Counted from the stretch's first letter, positions 6,765 to 14,400 are shown. The stretch is 64,000 nucleotides of DNA from VRUE01 sp963698085 (GCA_963698085.1 OY969122.1:2470966-2534965); one strand, 5' to 3'. Numbers and translations are program-made. The notes: generated by a model from the sequence alone, not told the origin.

Positions 6765-7610
6765 ATGCACTTCGAGAAGTGGACGGCGCTTGGGAACGAC
6801 TACGTCATCGTCGAGGCGGAGGCGCTGCCCTGGGAGTTGACCGGGGCCCGGGCGCAGCGGATCTGCGACCCGCATTTCGGCATTGGGGCCGACGGCGTGT
6901 TGCTGCTCTTGCACAGCGACGATCCGCAGTTCGTCGCCGAGCTGCGCATCTTCAACCCGGACGGCTCGGAGGCCGAGCTTTCCGGCAACGGGGCGCGGGA
7001 GGCGATTCTCTACCTGCGGCGCCACGGTTGGACCGATGAGGAGACCTTCTCGATTTCTACTGCCGCCGGGCCGATAACGCCGACGATCACCTCCGAGCGG
7101 ACCTGCTCGGTCGACATGGGCAAGGCATCGGTGACTTCGAAGGACTTCCCATCGGGCGGCCCCAACGGGAGGGGGACGCTGAGCGCCGCCGGGCGCGAGT
7201 GGGGCTTCCAGCACGTCTCGATCGGCAACCCGCAGTGCGCGATCAAGGTCGGCGACGACCTCGAGGGGTTGGACCTGACGGCGATCGGGCCAGGTGTGGA
7301 AGGCCACGAGCTCTTTCCCAACCGCACCAATGTCTCGTTTCTGCGGATCGAGGGCAATCGGGTGCGGGCGCGGATCTTCGAGCGCGGGGTGGGGGAGACG
7401 CTCTCCTCGGGCACCGGCGCCAGTGGCGCCGCCGTAACCGCCTTTCTGCGCGGCGCGCCAAGCCCGATCACGGTCGAGCTGGACGGCGGCGAGCTCGAGG
7501 TCGAGATCTCCGAGGACCTCGACGTGCGGCTCAGCGGTTGGGCCGAGCCGATCTGCTCCGGCGAGCTCTCAGCGGAGTTGCTGCAGGCGTTGTCCGACCT
7601 CAACGACTAG
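6765..7610 (+). CDS. dapF: Diaminopimelate epimerase-like protein with both catalytic Cys replaced by Ser
   Basis: A 281-residue protein that aligns throughout with DapF, which interconverts LL- and meso-diaminopimelate for lysine and peptidoglycan. Landmarks are FEKWTALGNDY, FNPDGSEAELSGNGAR, IGNPQC, FPNRTNVSF, ERGVGETLSSGTGA. The two catalytic cysteines of known DapF (CGNG at about 73 and CGTG at about 217) are both serine here: Ser73 (TCC) and Ser215 (TCG). No sequence break is involved. It may be a slow or altered epimerase, or catalyse another reaction of the superfamily. The next gene is a DapL-like aminotransferase, so the context is still diaminopimelate synthesis. The start is the ATG after a TAGGCT hexamer. 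Confidence 0.88.
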   Translation: MHFEKWTALGNDYVIVEAEALPWELTGARAQRICDPHFGIGADGVLLLLHSDDPQFVAELRIFNPDGSEAELSGNGAREAILYLRRHGWTDEETFSISTAAGPITPTITSERTCSVDMGKASVTSKDFPSGGPNGRGTLSAAGREWGFQHVSIGNPQCAIKVGDDLEGLDLTAIGPGVEGHELFPNRTNVSFLRIEGNRVRARIFERGVGETLSSGTGASGAAVTAFLRGAPSPITVELDGGELEVEISEDLDVRLSGWAEPICSGELSAELLQALSDLND

Positions 7611-7613
7611 ATT
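7608..7613 (+). promoter_or_regulatory. Putative -10 of the aminotransferase gene (TAGATT), sharing the dapF stop
   Basis: TAGATT begins with the TAG stop codon of dapF and ends 9 nt before the GTG at 7623. Only 12 nt separate the two genes and no ribosome-binding site is seen. Confidence 0.4.
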
Positions 7614-7622
7614 TCCGCGCCC

Positions 7623-8792
7623 GTGGGAATCGCAGACCCGTCCAAGCGCCTGGAGGCGATGCCTCCCTACATGTTCCAGGAATTGGAGCGACGGATCAGC
7701 GAGAAGCGTGCCGCCGGCATCGACGTGATCAGCCTCGGCATCGGCGATCCAGACGAGCCGACCTACCCGCACATCGTCAAGGCGATGCAGGAGGCCGTCG
7801 CCGACCCTGGCACCCACCAGTATCCGAGCAACCGCGGCCGCGACGAGTTCCGCGAGGCGTTTGCCCGCTTCTACGACCGGCGCTTTGGGGTTGAGATCGA
7901 TCCCGCCAGTGAGGTGATCCCGGCGATCGGCGCCAAGGAGTGCATCTACAACCTCTGCTTCGCCTTCCTCGATCCGGGCGGCGTCGCGCTTGCGTCTGAC
8001 CCCGGTTACCCCGTCTACACCGGCGGCCCGATCCTCGCCGGCGCCACGCCGGAGCTGCTGCCGCTGGTGCCTGAGCTCGGCTTTGCCCCGGACTTGGGCG
8101 CTGTGCCCGCCGATGTCGCCGCCAAGGCGCGGTTGATGTTCATCAACTACCCCAACAACCCGACCGGCGCCGTCGTGCCCGAGGGCTTCTTCGAGCAGGT
8201 CGTCTCCTTCGCCCGCGAGCACGAGATCCTCGTCGTCCACGACAACGCTTACTCGGAGACGACCTACGACGGCTACGTCGCGCCCAGCTTCCTCGCCACC
8301 CCCGGTGCCAAGGAGGTAGGCGTCGAGGTGTTCTCGCTCTCCAAGGGCTTCAACATGACCGGCTGGCGCTGCGCCGCAATCCTCGGCAACGCCGAGGCGG
8401 TGCAGGCTTACTGGCGGCTGAAGACCAACGTCGACTCAGGCCTTTTCGAGGCAGTACAGCTGGCGGGTGTCGCGGCCCTGGAGGGTCCTGGCGGGCCGCT
8501 CGAGCGGATGAACGAAACCTACGTCCGCCGCCGCGACCTGGTCGTCTCAGCGCTGGGCGAGATCGGCGTCGAGGTGAGTGCGCCGAAGGGCACGATTTAC
8601 GTCTGGGCGCCGGTCCCTGAGGGACACACTTCGACCTCCTTCGCCGAGCTGGTGCTCGAAGAGGCCGCGGTCGTCGTCTCGCCGGGCTCGATGTACGGGC
8701 CGAGCGGCGAGGGCTTCTTCCGCATCGCCCTCACCACCCCGGACGAGCGAATCTCCGAGGCGGTCGAGCGGATGCGCGAGCACCTGGCCTGA
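7623..8792 (+). CDS. Class I aminotransferase, probable LL-diaminopimelate aminotransferase
   Basis: A 389-residue PLP-dependent fold-type I aminotransferase. Visible landmarks are the N-terminal SLGIGDPDEPTYPHIV, NYPNNPTGAVV (Asn for the PLP ring), VHDNAYSE, and the PLP lysine in SLSKGFNMTGWR near residue 240. This pattern is typical of DapL and related methanogen-type enzymes, which convert tetrahydrodipicolinate directly to LL-diaminopimelate. The position immediately after dapF supports a lysine/peptidoglycan role, but N-succinyl-DAP or alanine/aspartate transamination cannot be excluded from sequence alone. The GTG start lies 9 nt after a TAGATT hexamer overlapping the dapF stop. Confidence 0.82.
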   Translation: MGIADPSKRLEAMPPYMFQELERRISEKRAAGIDVISLGIGDPDEPTYPHIVKAMQEAVADPGTHQYPSNRGRDEFREAFARFYDRRFGVEIDPASEVIPAIGAKECIYNLCFAFLDPGGVALASDPGYPVYTGGPILAGATPELLPLVPELGFAPDLGAVPADVAAKARLMFINYPNNPTGAVVPEGFFEQVVSFAREHEILVVHDNAYSETTYDGYVAPSFLATPGAKEVGVEVFSLSKGFNMTGWRCAAILGNAEAVQAYWRLKTNVDSGLFEAVQLAGVAALEGPGGPLERMNETYVRRRDLVVSALGEIGVEVSAPKGTIYVWAPVPEGHTSTSFAELVLEEAAVVVSPGSMYGPSGEGFFRIALTTPDERISEAVERMREHLA

Positions 8793-8812
8793 GTTTCGGC
8801 GCCCCAGATGAA

Positions 8813-8818
8813 TACGCT
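8813..8818 (+). promoter_or_regulatory. Putative -10 of the 8826 gene (TACGCT)
   Basis: TACGCT ends 7 nt before the ATG at 8826. It lies inside the alternative longer reading (ATG at 8808) and therefore favours the shorter start. Confidence 0.4.
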
Positions 8819-8825
8819 GGCTCCG

Positions 8826-9623
8826 ATGGCAACTCGGCAGGGATATTTCTTCGGCGCGCTCATCGCTGCGCTTCTGGTCGCGACGACCAGCTTCGCCGCG
8901 GTCGCTGAAGCACCGGTAGGGCCGGACCCCGTCGTCGAGAAATGGCCCCAGTGGCCGTACAAGACGTCGTGCGGGGAACTGGAATTCGATCCGGTGGCTG
9001 TGTTTGGCGGTCCTACCGGGGCTGAGCGCGGCTCGCGGCCGAGTGAGAAAGCGCTCGCTACTTTCCTAAAAAGGGAAGACTGGGTCAGGGATTATGTGCC
9101 AGTCCGCCACTGGCGGCTATTGGCTGAAACCGAGGATGCCGCGGAGTTTGCCAGCGGACGCCTTTCGTCTGTATACGGACCCAGCACCATGTCGTTCGAG
9201 CTTGAGGGCGGAAGGTGGAAATGGTGGGGGCTGAGCAGCGGCTGCGATCCGACCTCAATCATCGATGGCCTCCAGGCCGTCACCTGGACGCTCGCCATCG
9301 ACAAGCCAAAGCCCGATGGCGATGACCGGCACCTCTGGATCAACCTCGGGCCCGGTCCCTGCAGCGGCGGCAGGAGTCAGAACGCGAGGGCGCGCAAGCC
9401 AGTCGTCTGGCAGGTGGGTCGGAAGCTGATCATGGCGATGACCTTGAAACCGCTGCCGCCTGGCGGCTACACCTGTCAGGGGATAAGCGAGCCGCCGCTG
9501 AAGATCAAGTTGCCTGAACGACTTGGGGATATGCGCCTCTTCGACGGAGGGACCTATCCTCCCGGCAACGTGATGAAGATCTGGCGCGACGCGCGACGCG
9601 AACTGCGCGGCGCGCGTCGCTAG
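8826..9623 (+). CDS. Secreted protein of unknown function
   Basis: A 265-residue protein with an N-terminal signal peptide (basic MATRQG, then a hydrophobic stretch to about residue 28 and AVAEA). The mature part has several aromatic-rich stretches (EKWPQWPY, WKWWGLSSG) and four or more cysteines (TSCGE, SGCDP, PGPCSG, YTCQG), which suggests disulfide-bonded extracytoplasmic folding. I do not recognise a family. It converges on the lipoprotein gene with an 8-nt gap between stop codons. Base composition is slightly less extreme than its neighbours, with more A/T around 9060-9120. Confidence 0.7.
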   Translation: MATRQGYFFGALIAALLVATTSFAAVAEAPVGPDPVVEKWPQWPYKTSCGELEFDPVAVFGGPTGAERGSRPSEKALATFLKREDWVRDYVPVRHWRLLAETEDAAEFASGRLSSVYGPSTMSFELEGGRWKWWGLSSGCDPTSIIDGLQAVTWTLAIDKPKPDGDDRHLWINLGPGPCSGGRSQNARARKPVVWQVGRKLIMAMTLKPLPPGGYTCQGISEPPLKIKLPERLGDMRLFDGGTYPPGNVMKIWRDARRELRGARR

Positions 9624-9631
9624 CTGGAGAG

Positions 9632-10525
9632 CTACTTCACCTCGACTTCATCGACCATGCCCTTGACGGCATGGGGCGGCCCGCCCTGGCGGTCGCTGAT
9701 GAAGCAGAGCAGCGCATAGCGTCCCGGTTTCAGATCGAGGGTGACGGTTTGGCCTTCGCCGCCTTCGAGCACGGCGGTGTTCGTGGTTTCTTCTTCTTCG
9801 ATCGGCGGCGGTCCTTTTTCGGATTTGATCGCCTGCTCGACCTCGGCTGCCGTGGCGTCGCCTTTAAGTGGCGCCGCGATCAGGTGGTGGGGCTGGGCGC
9901 CGCCGTTCTCGAAGTCGATCTCGACTTCCCCGGCCGGCAGCTCTTCGGCTTCGAAGCCGTACTCGATCGCGGTCACCGTCTCGTCGCCCTCGACCTCGTC
10001 GCTCGATTCATCGCCGGTTACCTCAAGCGCTGGAACCGATTTGGGGTCGGGCGGGCCTTCGCTGCCTTCCGTGTTGAAGGCGTAGTAGGTACCCGGCTTC
10101 AGAACCTGGGTCACGGTCTGGCTGTCCCCGGCGGGGGTGATACCGATGCCACCGCCGGCGGAGAACCAGTTGGGGAACGTCTGGCCTTTCATCGCCTTTT
10201 CGAGCCCTTCAACCGCTTCCGCGGCCGAGTGGTCTCCCTCGACGCGAATTAGCTGTAGGTCGGCTTCACCTTTGCCTTCGTTGCGGAAGGTGATCTCCGC
10301 CAGACCGGTCTCCGCGCTCGTCGGGCCTTCCACTTTTGAGGCTTTGTCTTCACCGCTGACGGTGTAGGTCAGCGTCTGCTGCTCCTCGTCGCCGCAGGCA
10401 ACGAGCGTGATTGGGGCAAGCGCAGCGACCGCGCAGGCAAGGATGGCCTGGGCCCGACTGGTTCTCTGTTTCAAAGCGAGTCTCCTCTTCTTGGACGGGA
10501 CGATCGTCGGGGCGATACCCGGCAT
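9632..10525 (-). CDS. Lipoprotein with two cupredoxin-like domains
   Basis: A 297-residue protein. A basic N-terminus is followed by a hydrophobic segment and the lipobox LVACG (Cys about 44), indicating lipid anchoring outside the membrane. The mature part contains two similar beta-rich halves (about 50-165 and 175-297), each resembling cupredoxin/plastocyanin-like domains. Only the second keeps a plausible metal set: PHHL, then ALLCFISDRQGGPPHAVKGM (His, Cys, His, Met order). The first half lacks these residues. Copper binding is therefore inference. The ATG is 6 nt after TAGTTT; a shorter TTG start at 10474 with a GAGGAG site would also give a good lipoprotein signal. Confidence 0.75.
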   Translation of the reverse strand: MPGIAPTIVPSKKRRLALKQRTSRAQAILACAVAALAPITLVACGDEEQQTLTYTVSGEDKASKVEGPTSAETGLAEITFRNEGKGEADLQLIRVEGDHSAAEAVEGLEKAMKGQTFPNWFSAGGGIGITPAGDSQTVTQVLKPGTYYAFNTEGSEGPPDPKSVPALEVTGDESSDEVEGDETVTAIEYGFEAEELPAGEVEIDFENGGAQPHHLIAAPLKGDATAAEVEQAIKSEKGPPPIEEEETTNTAVLEGGEGQTVTLDLKPGRYALLCFISDRQGGPPHAVKGMVDEVEVK

Positions 10526-10531
10526 GGGGGG

Positions 10532-10537
10532 AAACTA
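10532..10537 (-). promoter_or_regulatory. Putative -10 of the lipoprotein gene (TAGTTT), sharing the MBL stop
   Basis: On the minus strand TAGTTT starts with the TAG stop of the metallo-beta-lactamase gene and ends 6 nt before the ATG at 10525. Confidence 0.35.
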
Positions 10538-11359
10538 ACGCTTGCTCCAGTAGCGGTCGAGGCCGCGCCACTGGTACTCGGGCGGGACGCACTGGATCAG
10601 CTCCTCGGCAGCCTCTGGGCTCGCGGCTCGCTCGGCGACCCGTTCGCGGTGGCGGCGCTCATAATCGGGCTCGGAGAGCTCGCGCGCGAGCTCGGCCTCC
10701 TCGCGCAAGCGCCTGCGTACCTCGGCGAGGTGCTCGGCAGGGCCCTCGACCTGGCCGAAGTGGGTGAGCGCGAGTCGCTCTGGCTCCCAGCCTTCGACGA
10801 TTCCGATCGAGTCTTCCCAGGTCTCGATGTCGATGTCGGGTGGAGGGGTCGGCGGAACGACCAGGTTGGCGCCGGGAATCGAGACGGCGGCAACGTCGCC
10901 GACGAAGGCGGTACCGCTGTCCTCGTGCAGGTAGCAGACGTGGTGGGAGGCGTGGCCAGGGGTATAGGCGACGCGCATGCCGAGCACGCGCTCACCGCCG
11001 GTAAGCGGCTTCACGTTGGCCTCCGGCACCGGCACGATCTCGCCCCAGAGGCGATCCATCGCCTCGCCGTAGAGGCGCCCGGCGCTGGCCAGCAGCTTTG
11101 AGGGGTCGATCAGATGCGGCGCGCCGCGCTCGTGCACGTAGACCTCGAGATCGGGCCAGCGACGCACCAGCGCCCCGGTCGCGGCCGCGTGGTCGAGGTG
11201 GATGTGGGTCAGCAGCAATGCGCGTGGGCGCTCATCCCCGAGCGCCTCGAGCAGGGTCGGCAGGGACGACTCAGGCCCGGGATCGACTAGCGCTTCGCCC
11301 ACCTGCCAGCAGCCGATCACATGAGGCCGCCCAAGGTGCATGACATCTATCGTGCGCAC
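10535..11359 (-). CDS. Metallo-beta-lactamase-fold hydrolase
   Basis: A 274-residue MBL-fold protein. The zinc motif THIHLDHA is at residues 51-58, further ligands are likely in TPGHASHH (about 134-140) and VGDVAAV (about 153). The C-terminal third is helical and strongly charged (EVRRRLREEAELARELSEPDYERRH is the region, residues about 215-240). This resembles single-domain glyoxalase II/thioesterase-like hydrolases, but the substrate cannot be named. The gene follows the epimerase gene on the same strand but is separated by a 67-nt inverted repeat and has its own TAAGCT promoter-like hexamer, 7 nt before the GTG start. Confidence 0.85.
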   Translation of the reverse strand: MRTIDVMHLGRPHVIGCWQVGEALVDPGPESSLPTLLEALGDERPRALLLTHIHLDHAAATGALVRRWPDLEVYVHERGAPHLIDPSKLLASAGRLYGEAMDRLWGEIVPVPEANVKPLTGGERVLGMRVAYTPGHASHHVCYLHEDSGTAFVGDVAAVSIPGANLVVPPTPPPDIDIETWEDSIGIVEGWEPERLALTHFGQVEGPAEHLAEVRRRLREEAELARELSEPDYERRHRERVAERAASPEAAEELIQCVPPEYQWRGLDRYWSKR

Positions 11360-11366
11360 TCGCGGC

Positions 11367-11372
11367 AGCTTA
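11367..11372 (-). promoter_or_regulatory. Putative -10 of the MBL gene (TAAGCT)
   Basis: TAAGCT on the minus strand ends 7 nt before the GTG at 11359, directly downstream of the 11374-11440 inverted repeat. Confidence 0.4.
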
Positions 11373-11373
11373 T

Positions 11374-11440
11374 GGGAGTCGGGGGAGGACTCGGTGGAGC
11401 CTCCCCAGCTTTTGCTCCGGCGAGTCCTCCCCCGACTCCC
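11374..11440. repeat. Perfect 20-bp inverted repeat with 27-nt loop
   Basis: Left arm 11374-11393 and right arm 11421-11440 are perfectly complementary over 20 bp, G-rich on one side. The loop contains a smaller GGAGC/GCTCC pairing. The right arm abuts the stop codon of the epimerase gene, so on the minus strand it could act as a 3' hairpin, but there is no following T-run. Confidence 0.75.
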
Positions 11441-12433
11441 TCAGGCTGGGGAGGGGAACCGCTCGTCCGCCTCGAGCGTCTGCCGCAGGCCCTCTTCCAT
11501 ACCGCGCGGTGCATAGCCAAGCTCGCCGCTGGCCTTCTCATGGCTGGCCCAGAAGGTGACCCCGTCGGCGGAGCTGATTAGCTCACGCAAATTGGGTGGC
11601 TGGCCGAACATCTTGCCCACCAAGGGGCCAATCGGCGTCATCGCCTTCATCAAAGCCACCGGCATCGCCCGCTTCGGCGCCTTGCGGCCGGTTGCGGTGG
11701 CGACAGTCTCGATCGCCTCGCGCATCGTCGTCGCCGGGCCGCTGAGGACATAGGTTTCACCGATCCTGCCCTTGTCGATTGCGAGCAGGATGCCGCCGGC
11801 GATGTCCTCGACGTGGGTGAGGCAGATGCCGAACTCTGGAAACGGCATCAGCACCAGTTTCCCGGCGAAGAATTCCTGCAGCAGGTCGGCGACCTGGGAA
11901 GTGTCCTCGGGGCCGTAGACGCCGCCGGGCTGGACGATGATCGCCGGCAGGCTCTGGTCGGCGATCATCCGCTTGACGATCCGGTGCGCCTCCAGCTTCG
12001 TCTCCTCGTAGTAGGAGGTGAATTCCTTGCCGGGGTGCTCGTAGGTCTCGTCGACGACTTTGCCGTGGGTGTTGCCGAAGACGCCGCAGGTCGAGACGTA
12101 GACGATCTTCGGCACTTTGGCATCCAGCGCCGCATTCATCACGCGCTCGGTCCCGGCGACGTTTGCCTCCCACATCGCCGGATGTTGCTTGGCGGGGATG
12201 CCGACCTCGTACATCGCGGCGGCGTGGACGACGGCATCGCAGCCCTCCATGCCGTTGCGAATCGCCTCGGTCTCGCTGAGGTCGCCGCTGACGATCTGGC
12301 AGCCCTGCGCTGAGAGCCGCGTCGCCTTGTCCGGGTTACGGGCGAGGCAGACGACGTCATCGCCGTGCTCGCGCAGCTGGCGGACCACCTCGCCGCCGAT
12401 AAAGCCGGTTCCTCCCGTGACGAAGACCTTCAT
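11441..12433 (-). CDS. NAD-dependent epimerase/dehydratase (extended SDR)
   Basis: A 330-residue extended short-chain dehydrogenase. The dinucleotide-binding motif VTGGTGFIGGEV is at residues 5-16, VVHAAAMYEVG marks the cofactor-site strand, Ser114 lies in YVSTCGVFG, and the catalytic YxxxK pair is Tyr142/Lys146. Such proteins reduce or epimerise sugar-nucleotide, sterol or dihydroflavonol-type substrates; the specific substrate cannot be inferred. It is divergent from hflX with only 48 nt between the starts, so their promoters share the spacer. The ATG start has TAGGCT 9 nt upstream. Confidence 0.85.
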   Translation of the reverse strand: MKVFVTGGTGFIGGEVVRQLREHGDDVVCLARNPDKATRLSAQGCQIVSGDLSETEAIRNGMEGCDAVVHAAAMYEVGIPAKQHPAMWEANVAGTERVMNAALDAKVPKIVYVSTCGVFGNTHGKVVDETYEHPGKEFTSYYEETKLEAHRIVKRMIADQSLPAIIVQPGGVYGPEDTSQVADLLQEFFAGKLVLMPFPEFGICLTHVEDIAGGILLAIDKGRIGETYVLSGPATTMREAIETVATATGRKAPKRAMPVALMKAMTPIGPLVGKMFGQPPNLRELISSADGVTFWASHEKASGELGYAPRGMEEGLRQTLEADERFPSPA

Positions 12434-12442
12434 CGACGGCTA

Positions 12443-12448
12443 AGCCTA
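12443..12448 (-). promoter_or_regulatory. Putative -10 of the epimerase gene (TAGGCT)
   Basis: TAGGCT on the minus strand ends 9 nt before the ATG at 12433. It lies in the 48-nt divergent spacer with the hflX -10. Confidence 0.5.
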
Positions 12449-12467
12449 TCCGGACTGGGTCGACGCC

Positions 12468-12473
12468 TACAAT
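12468..12473 (+). promoter_or_regulatory. Putative -10 of hflX (TACAAT)
   Basis: TACAAT ends 8 nt before the GTG at 12482. It is the closest to the classical -10 consensus among the plus-strand genes here. Confidence 0.5.
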
Positions 12474-12481
12474 CGGCCTGA

Positions 12482-13819
12482 GTGGATCGATCTAGGAACG
12501 GACGCAGCAAGCAGACTCGCTACGCCGAGAACGGCGCCGCCGTTCCCAACCGCCGCGCCCGCCAGCGAGCACTGGCGATCGGCATTGTCGAGGGCGACGG
12601 GGACGAAGATCCGCTCGCCGAGTTGAAGGAGCTGCTGCGCACCGCGGGGGTGGCAACGGCCGGCGAGGCGGTTCAGCAACGCGATGCGCCCGACCCCGAT
12701 CGCTACCTCGGGCGCGGCAAGCTGGAGGAGGTCAAGAAGCAGATTGCCGCCTGCGACGCCAACCTGGTCGCCTGCGACGACGAGCTGGCGCCGCGCCAGG
12801 AGCGCAACCTCGAGGCCGCCTTGGGGGTACCGGTGATCGACCGCACCGCGGTGATTCTCGACATCTTCGCCGACCACGCCCACTCGGCCGAGGGCAAGCT
12901 GCAGGTGGAGCTGGCCCAGCTCGAATACAACATGGCCCGGATGCGGGGGCTATGGACGCACCTCGAGCGTCTCGGTGCTGGCCGTATCGACGGCGGCATC
13001 GGTACCAGGGGCCCGGGCGAGAGCCAGATCGAGACCGACCGCCGCCTCGCCCGTAACCGGATCGCGGCGCTGCGACGGCGACTCGGGCGATTGGAGCGCA
13101 ACCGCGGCGTGATGCGCGCGCGGCGCCAGCGTTCCTCGTTGCCCGGGGTCGCTCTCGCCGGCTACACCAACGCCGGCAAGTCGACCTTGCTCAACGCGCT
13201 GACCGGCAGCGAGGAGGTCGGCGTGGGGGACAGGCTCTTCCACACCCTCGACCCGACCACGCGCAGCGTCGCGCTCTCGGGCCGCGACTTTCTCTTCACC
13301 GACACCGTCGGCTTCATCGAGAAGCTTCCCCACCAGCTGGTCGAGGCGTTCAAGGCGACCTTGGAGGAGACCGTCCTCGCCGATCTAATCCTGCAGGTCG
13401 TCGATGCGGCGGCGCCGGAGGAGCGGCGCTTGGCCGATTTGGCGGCGGTCGACTCCGTCCTCGAGGAGATTGGCGCCGGCAAAGGCCCCCGCCTGCTCGT
13501 CCTCAACAAGGCCGATCTGCTCGATGAGGATGAACGCGGCGAAGCCCTGCTTCGCCACCCCGATGCAGCTTTGGTCTCCGCGCTCACTGGCGAGGGGATC
13601 GACGAGCTTCGGACTCGGGTCGAAACGGCATTCGAAAGCACTCTCACGGAGGTTGAGCTGCTCGTGCCATATCCCGAGGGCGCACGACTACACGAGCTAT
13701 ACGAGCTTGCTGGTGACTTGGATCGGACTGAGCGTGCAGATGGTGTCCTTGTCCATGCACGGATACCAGTTACTGAGCTGCACCGATTCGACGACTTGCG
13801 CACTGCTGACGCGGCGTAG
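12482..13819 (+). CDS. hflX: GTPase HflX
   Basis: A 445-residue ribosome-associated GTPase. The HflX N-terminal region is recognised by PDRYLGRGKLEEVK and DRTAVILDIFADHAHSAEGKL (in two parts), the glycine-rich linker by GTRGPGESQIETDRR, and the G domain by GYTNAGKST (G1), DTVGFIEKLP (G3) and LNKADLL (G4). HflX splits stalled or hibernating 70S ribosomes under stress. The length is normal for actinobacterial forms. The GTG start is supported by TACAAT 8 nt upstream. The 3' end from about 13620 is less GC-rich than the rest, yet the frame remains intact. A family B hairpin follows directly. Confidence 0.96.
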   Translation: MDRSRNGRSKQTRYAENGAAVPNRRARQRALAIGIVEGDGDEDPLAELKELLRTAGVATAGEAVQQRDAPDPDRYLGRGKLEEVKKQIAACDANLVACDDELAPRQERNLEAALGVPVIDRTAVILDIFADHAHSAEGKLQVELAQLEYNMARMRGLWTHLERLGAGRIDGGIGTRGPGESQIETDRRLARNRIAALRRRLGRLERNRGVMRARRQRSSLPGVALAGYTNAGKSTLLNALTGSEEVGVGDRLFHTLDPTTRSVALSGRDFLFTDTVGFIEKLPHQLVEAFKATLEETVLADLILQVVDAAAPEERRLADLAAVDSVLEEIGAGKGPRLLVLNKADLLDEDERGEALLRHPDAALVSALTGEGIDELRTRVETAFESTLTEVELLVPYPEGARLHELYELAGDLDRTERADGVLVHARIPVTELHRFDDLRTADAA

Positions 13820-13942
13820 GCGAGGGCAGGGGTGTCCCTCCGCTTGCTGGGTTTTTCGCCAGAGGAGCGAGATGGCTTCCGCGTGGGGTCACTGGGGCGA
13901 AAAAGAGGACGCCGCTGCGCGGATGGACACCCCTGCCCTCGC
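13820..13942 (+). repeat. Family B structured repeat, copy 1
   Basis: A perfect 18-bp outer stem (13820-13837 with 13925-13942) encloses a CCGC/GCGG pair and a perfect 9-bp inner stem, TTTTTCGCC at 13852-13860 with GGCGAAAAA at 13896-13904. The segments CTTGCTGGGTTTTTCGCC and GGCGAAAAAGAGGACGCC are shared with the minus strand of 52686-52807. The element starts at the last base of the hflX stop codon and ends just before the dut promoter. Confidence 0.82.
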
Positions 13943-13955
13943 GCACGGGGCGCTG

Positions 13956-13961
13956 TAGGGT
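13956..13961 (+). promoter_or_regulatory. Putative -10 of dut (TAGGGT)
   Basis: TAGGGT ends 7 nt before the GTG at 13969. It overlaps the alternative GTG at 13960 and so favours the shorter start. Confidence 0.45.
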
Positions 13962-13968
13962 GCGCGCG

Positions 13969-14400
13969 GTGGAGCTGCGGGTCGCAAAGCTGAAGGATGG
14001 GGCGAGGGTGCCGACTCGCGCGCATGAGGGGGATGCTGGGCTGGATCTGTATGCGTGTGAGGCGGCGCATCTGGGGCCGGGGGAGCGGTGGAGCGTTGGC
14101 ACCGGGGTCGCTGTCGAGGTTCCTGAGGGGCATGCGGGGTTGGTGCTGCCGCGTTCGGGGCTGGCGCGCGATCACGGGATCGCGCTGGTCAACAGCCCGG
14201 GGTTGATCGACGCGGGGTACCGGGGGGAAGTAAGGGTGCTGCTGCTCAACACCGACCCGGCGAACGTGTTCCGGATCGAACCTGGGGAGCGGATCGCGCA
14301 GCTGGTGATCGCTCCGATCGCGCTGCCCGAGCCGGTCGAGGTCGAGTCGCTGACCGAGTCGTCGCGCGGCGACGGTGGTTTTGGCTCGAGCGGGCGCTAG
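13969..14400 (+). CDS. dut: Deoxyuridine 5'-triphosphate nucleotidohydrolase
   Basis: A 143-residue trimeric-type dUTPase that hydrolyses dUTP to dUMP and pyrophosphate, keeping uracil out of DNA. The five family motifs are visible: HEGDAGLDLYA, LPRSGLARDHG, NSPGLIDAGYRGE, RIEPGERIAQLVI, and the C-terminal RGDGGFGSSGR that closes over the active site. The length is typical. The GTG at 13969 is chosen because TAGGGT lies 7 nt upstream; a GTG three codons earlier is possible. The stop overlaps the convergent RTX-like gene by 4 nt. Confidence 0.96.
   Translation: MELRVAKLKDGARVPTRAHEGDAGLDLYACEAAHLGPGERWSVGTGVAVEVPEGHAGLVLPRSGLARDHGIALVNSPGLIDAGYRGEVRVLLLNTDPANVFRIEPGERIAQLVIAPIALPEPVEVESLTESSRGDGGFGSSGR

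Noticed and set aside
13820..13960. Family B repeat as an insertion sequence or MITE with target duplication
   Set aside because: No transposase, no flanking direct repeats, and terminal arms differ between copies.
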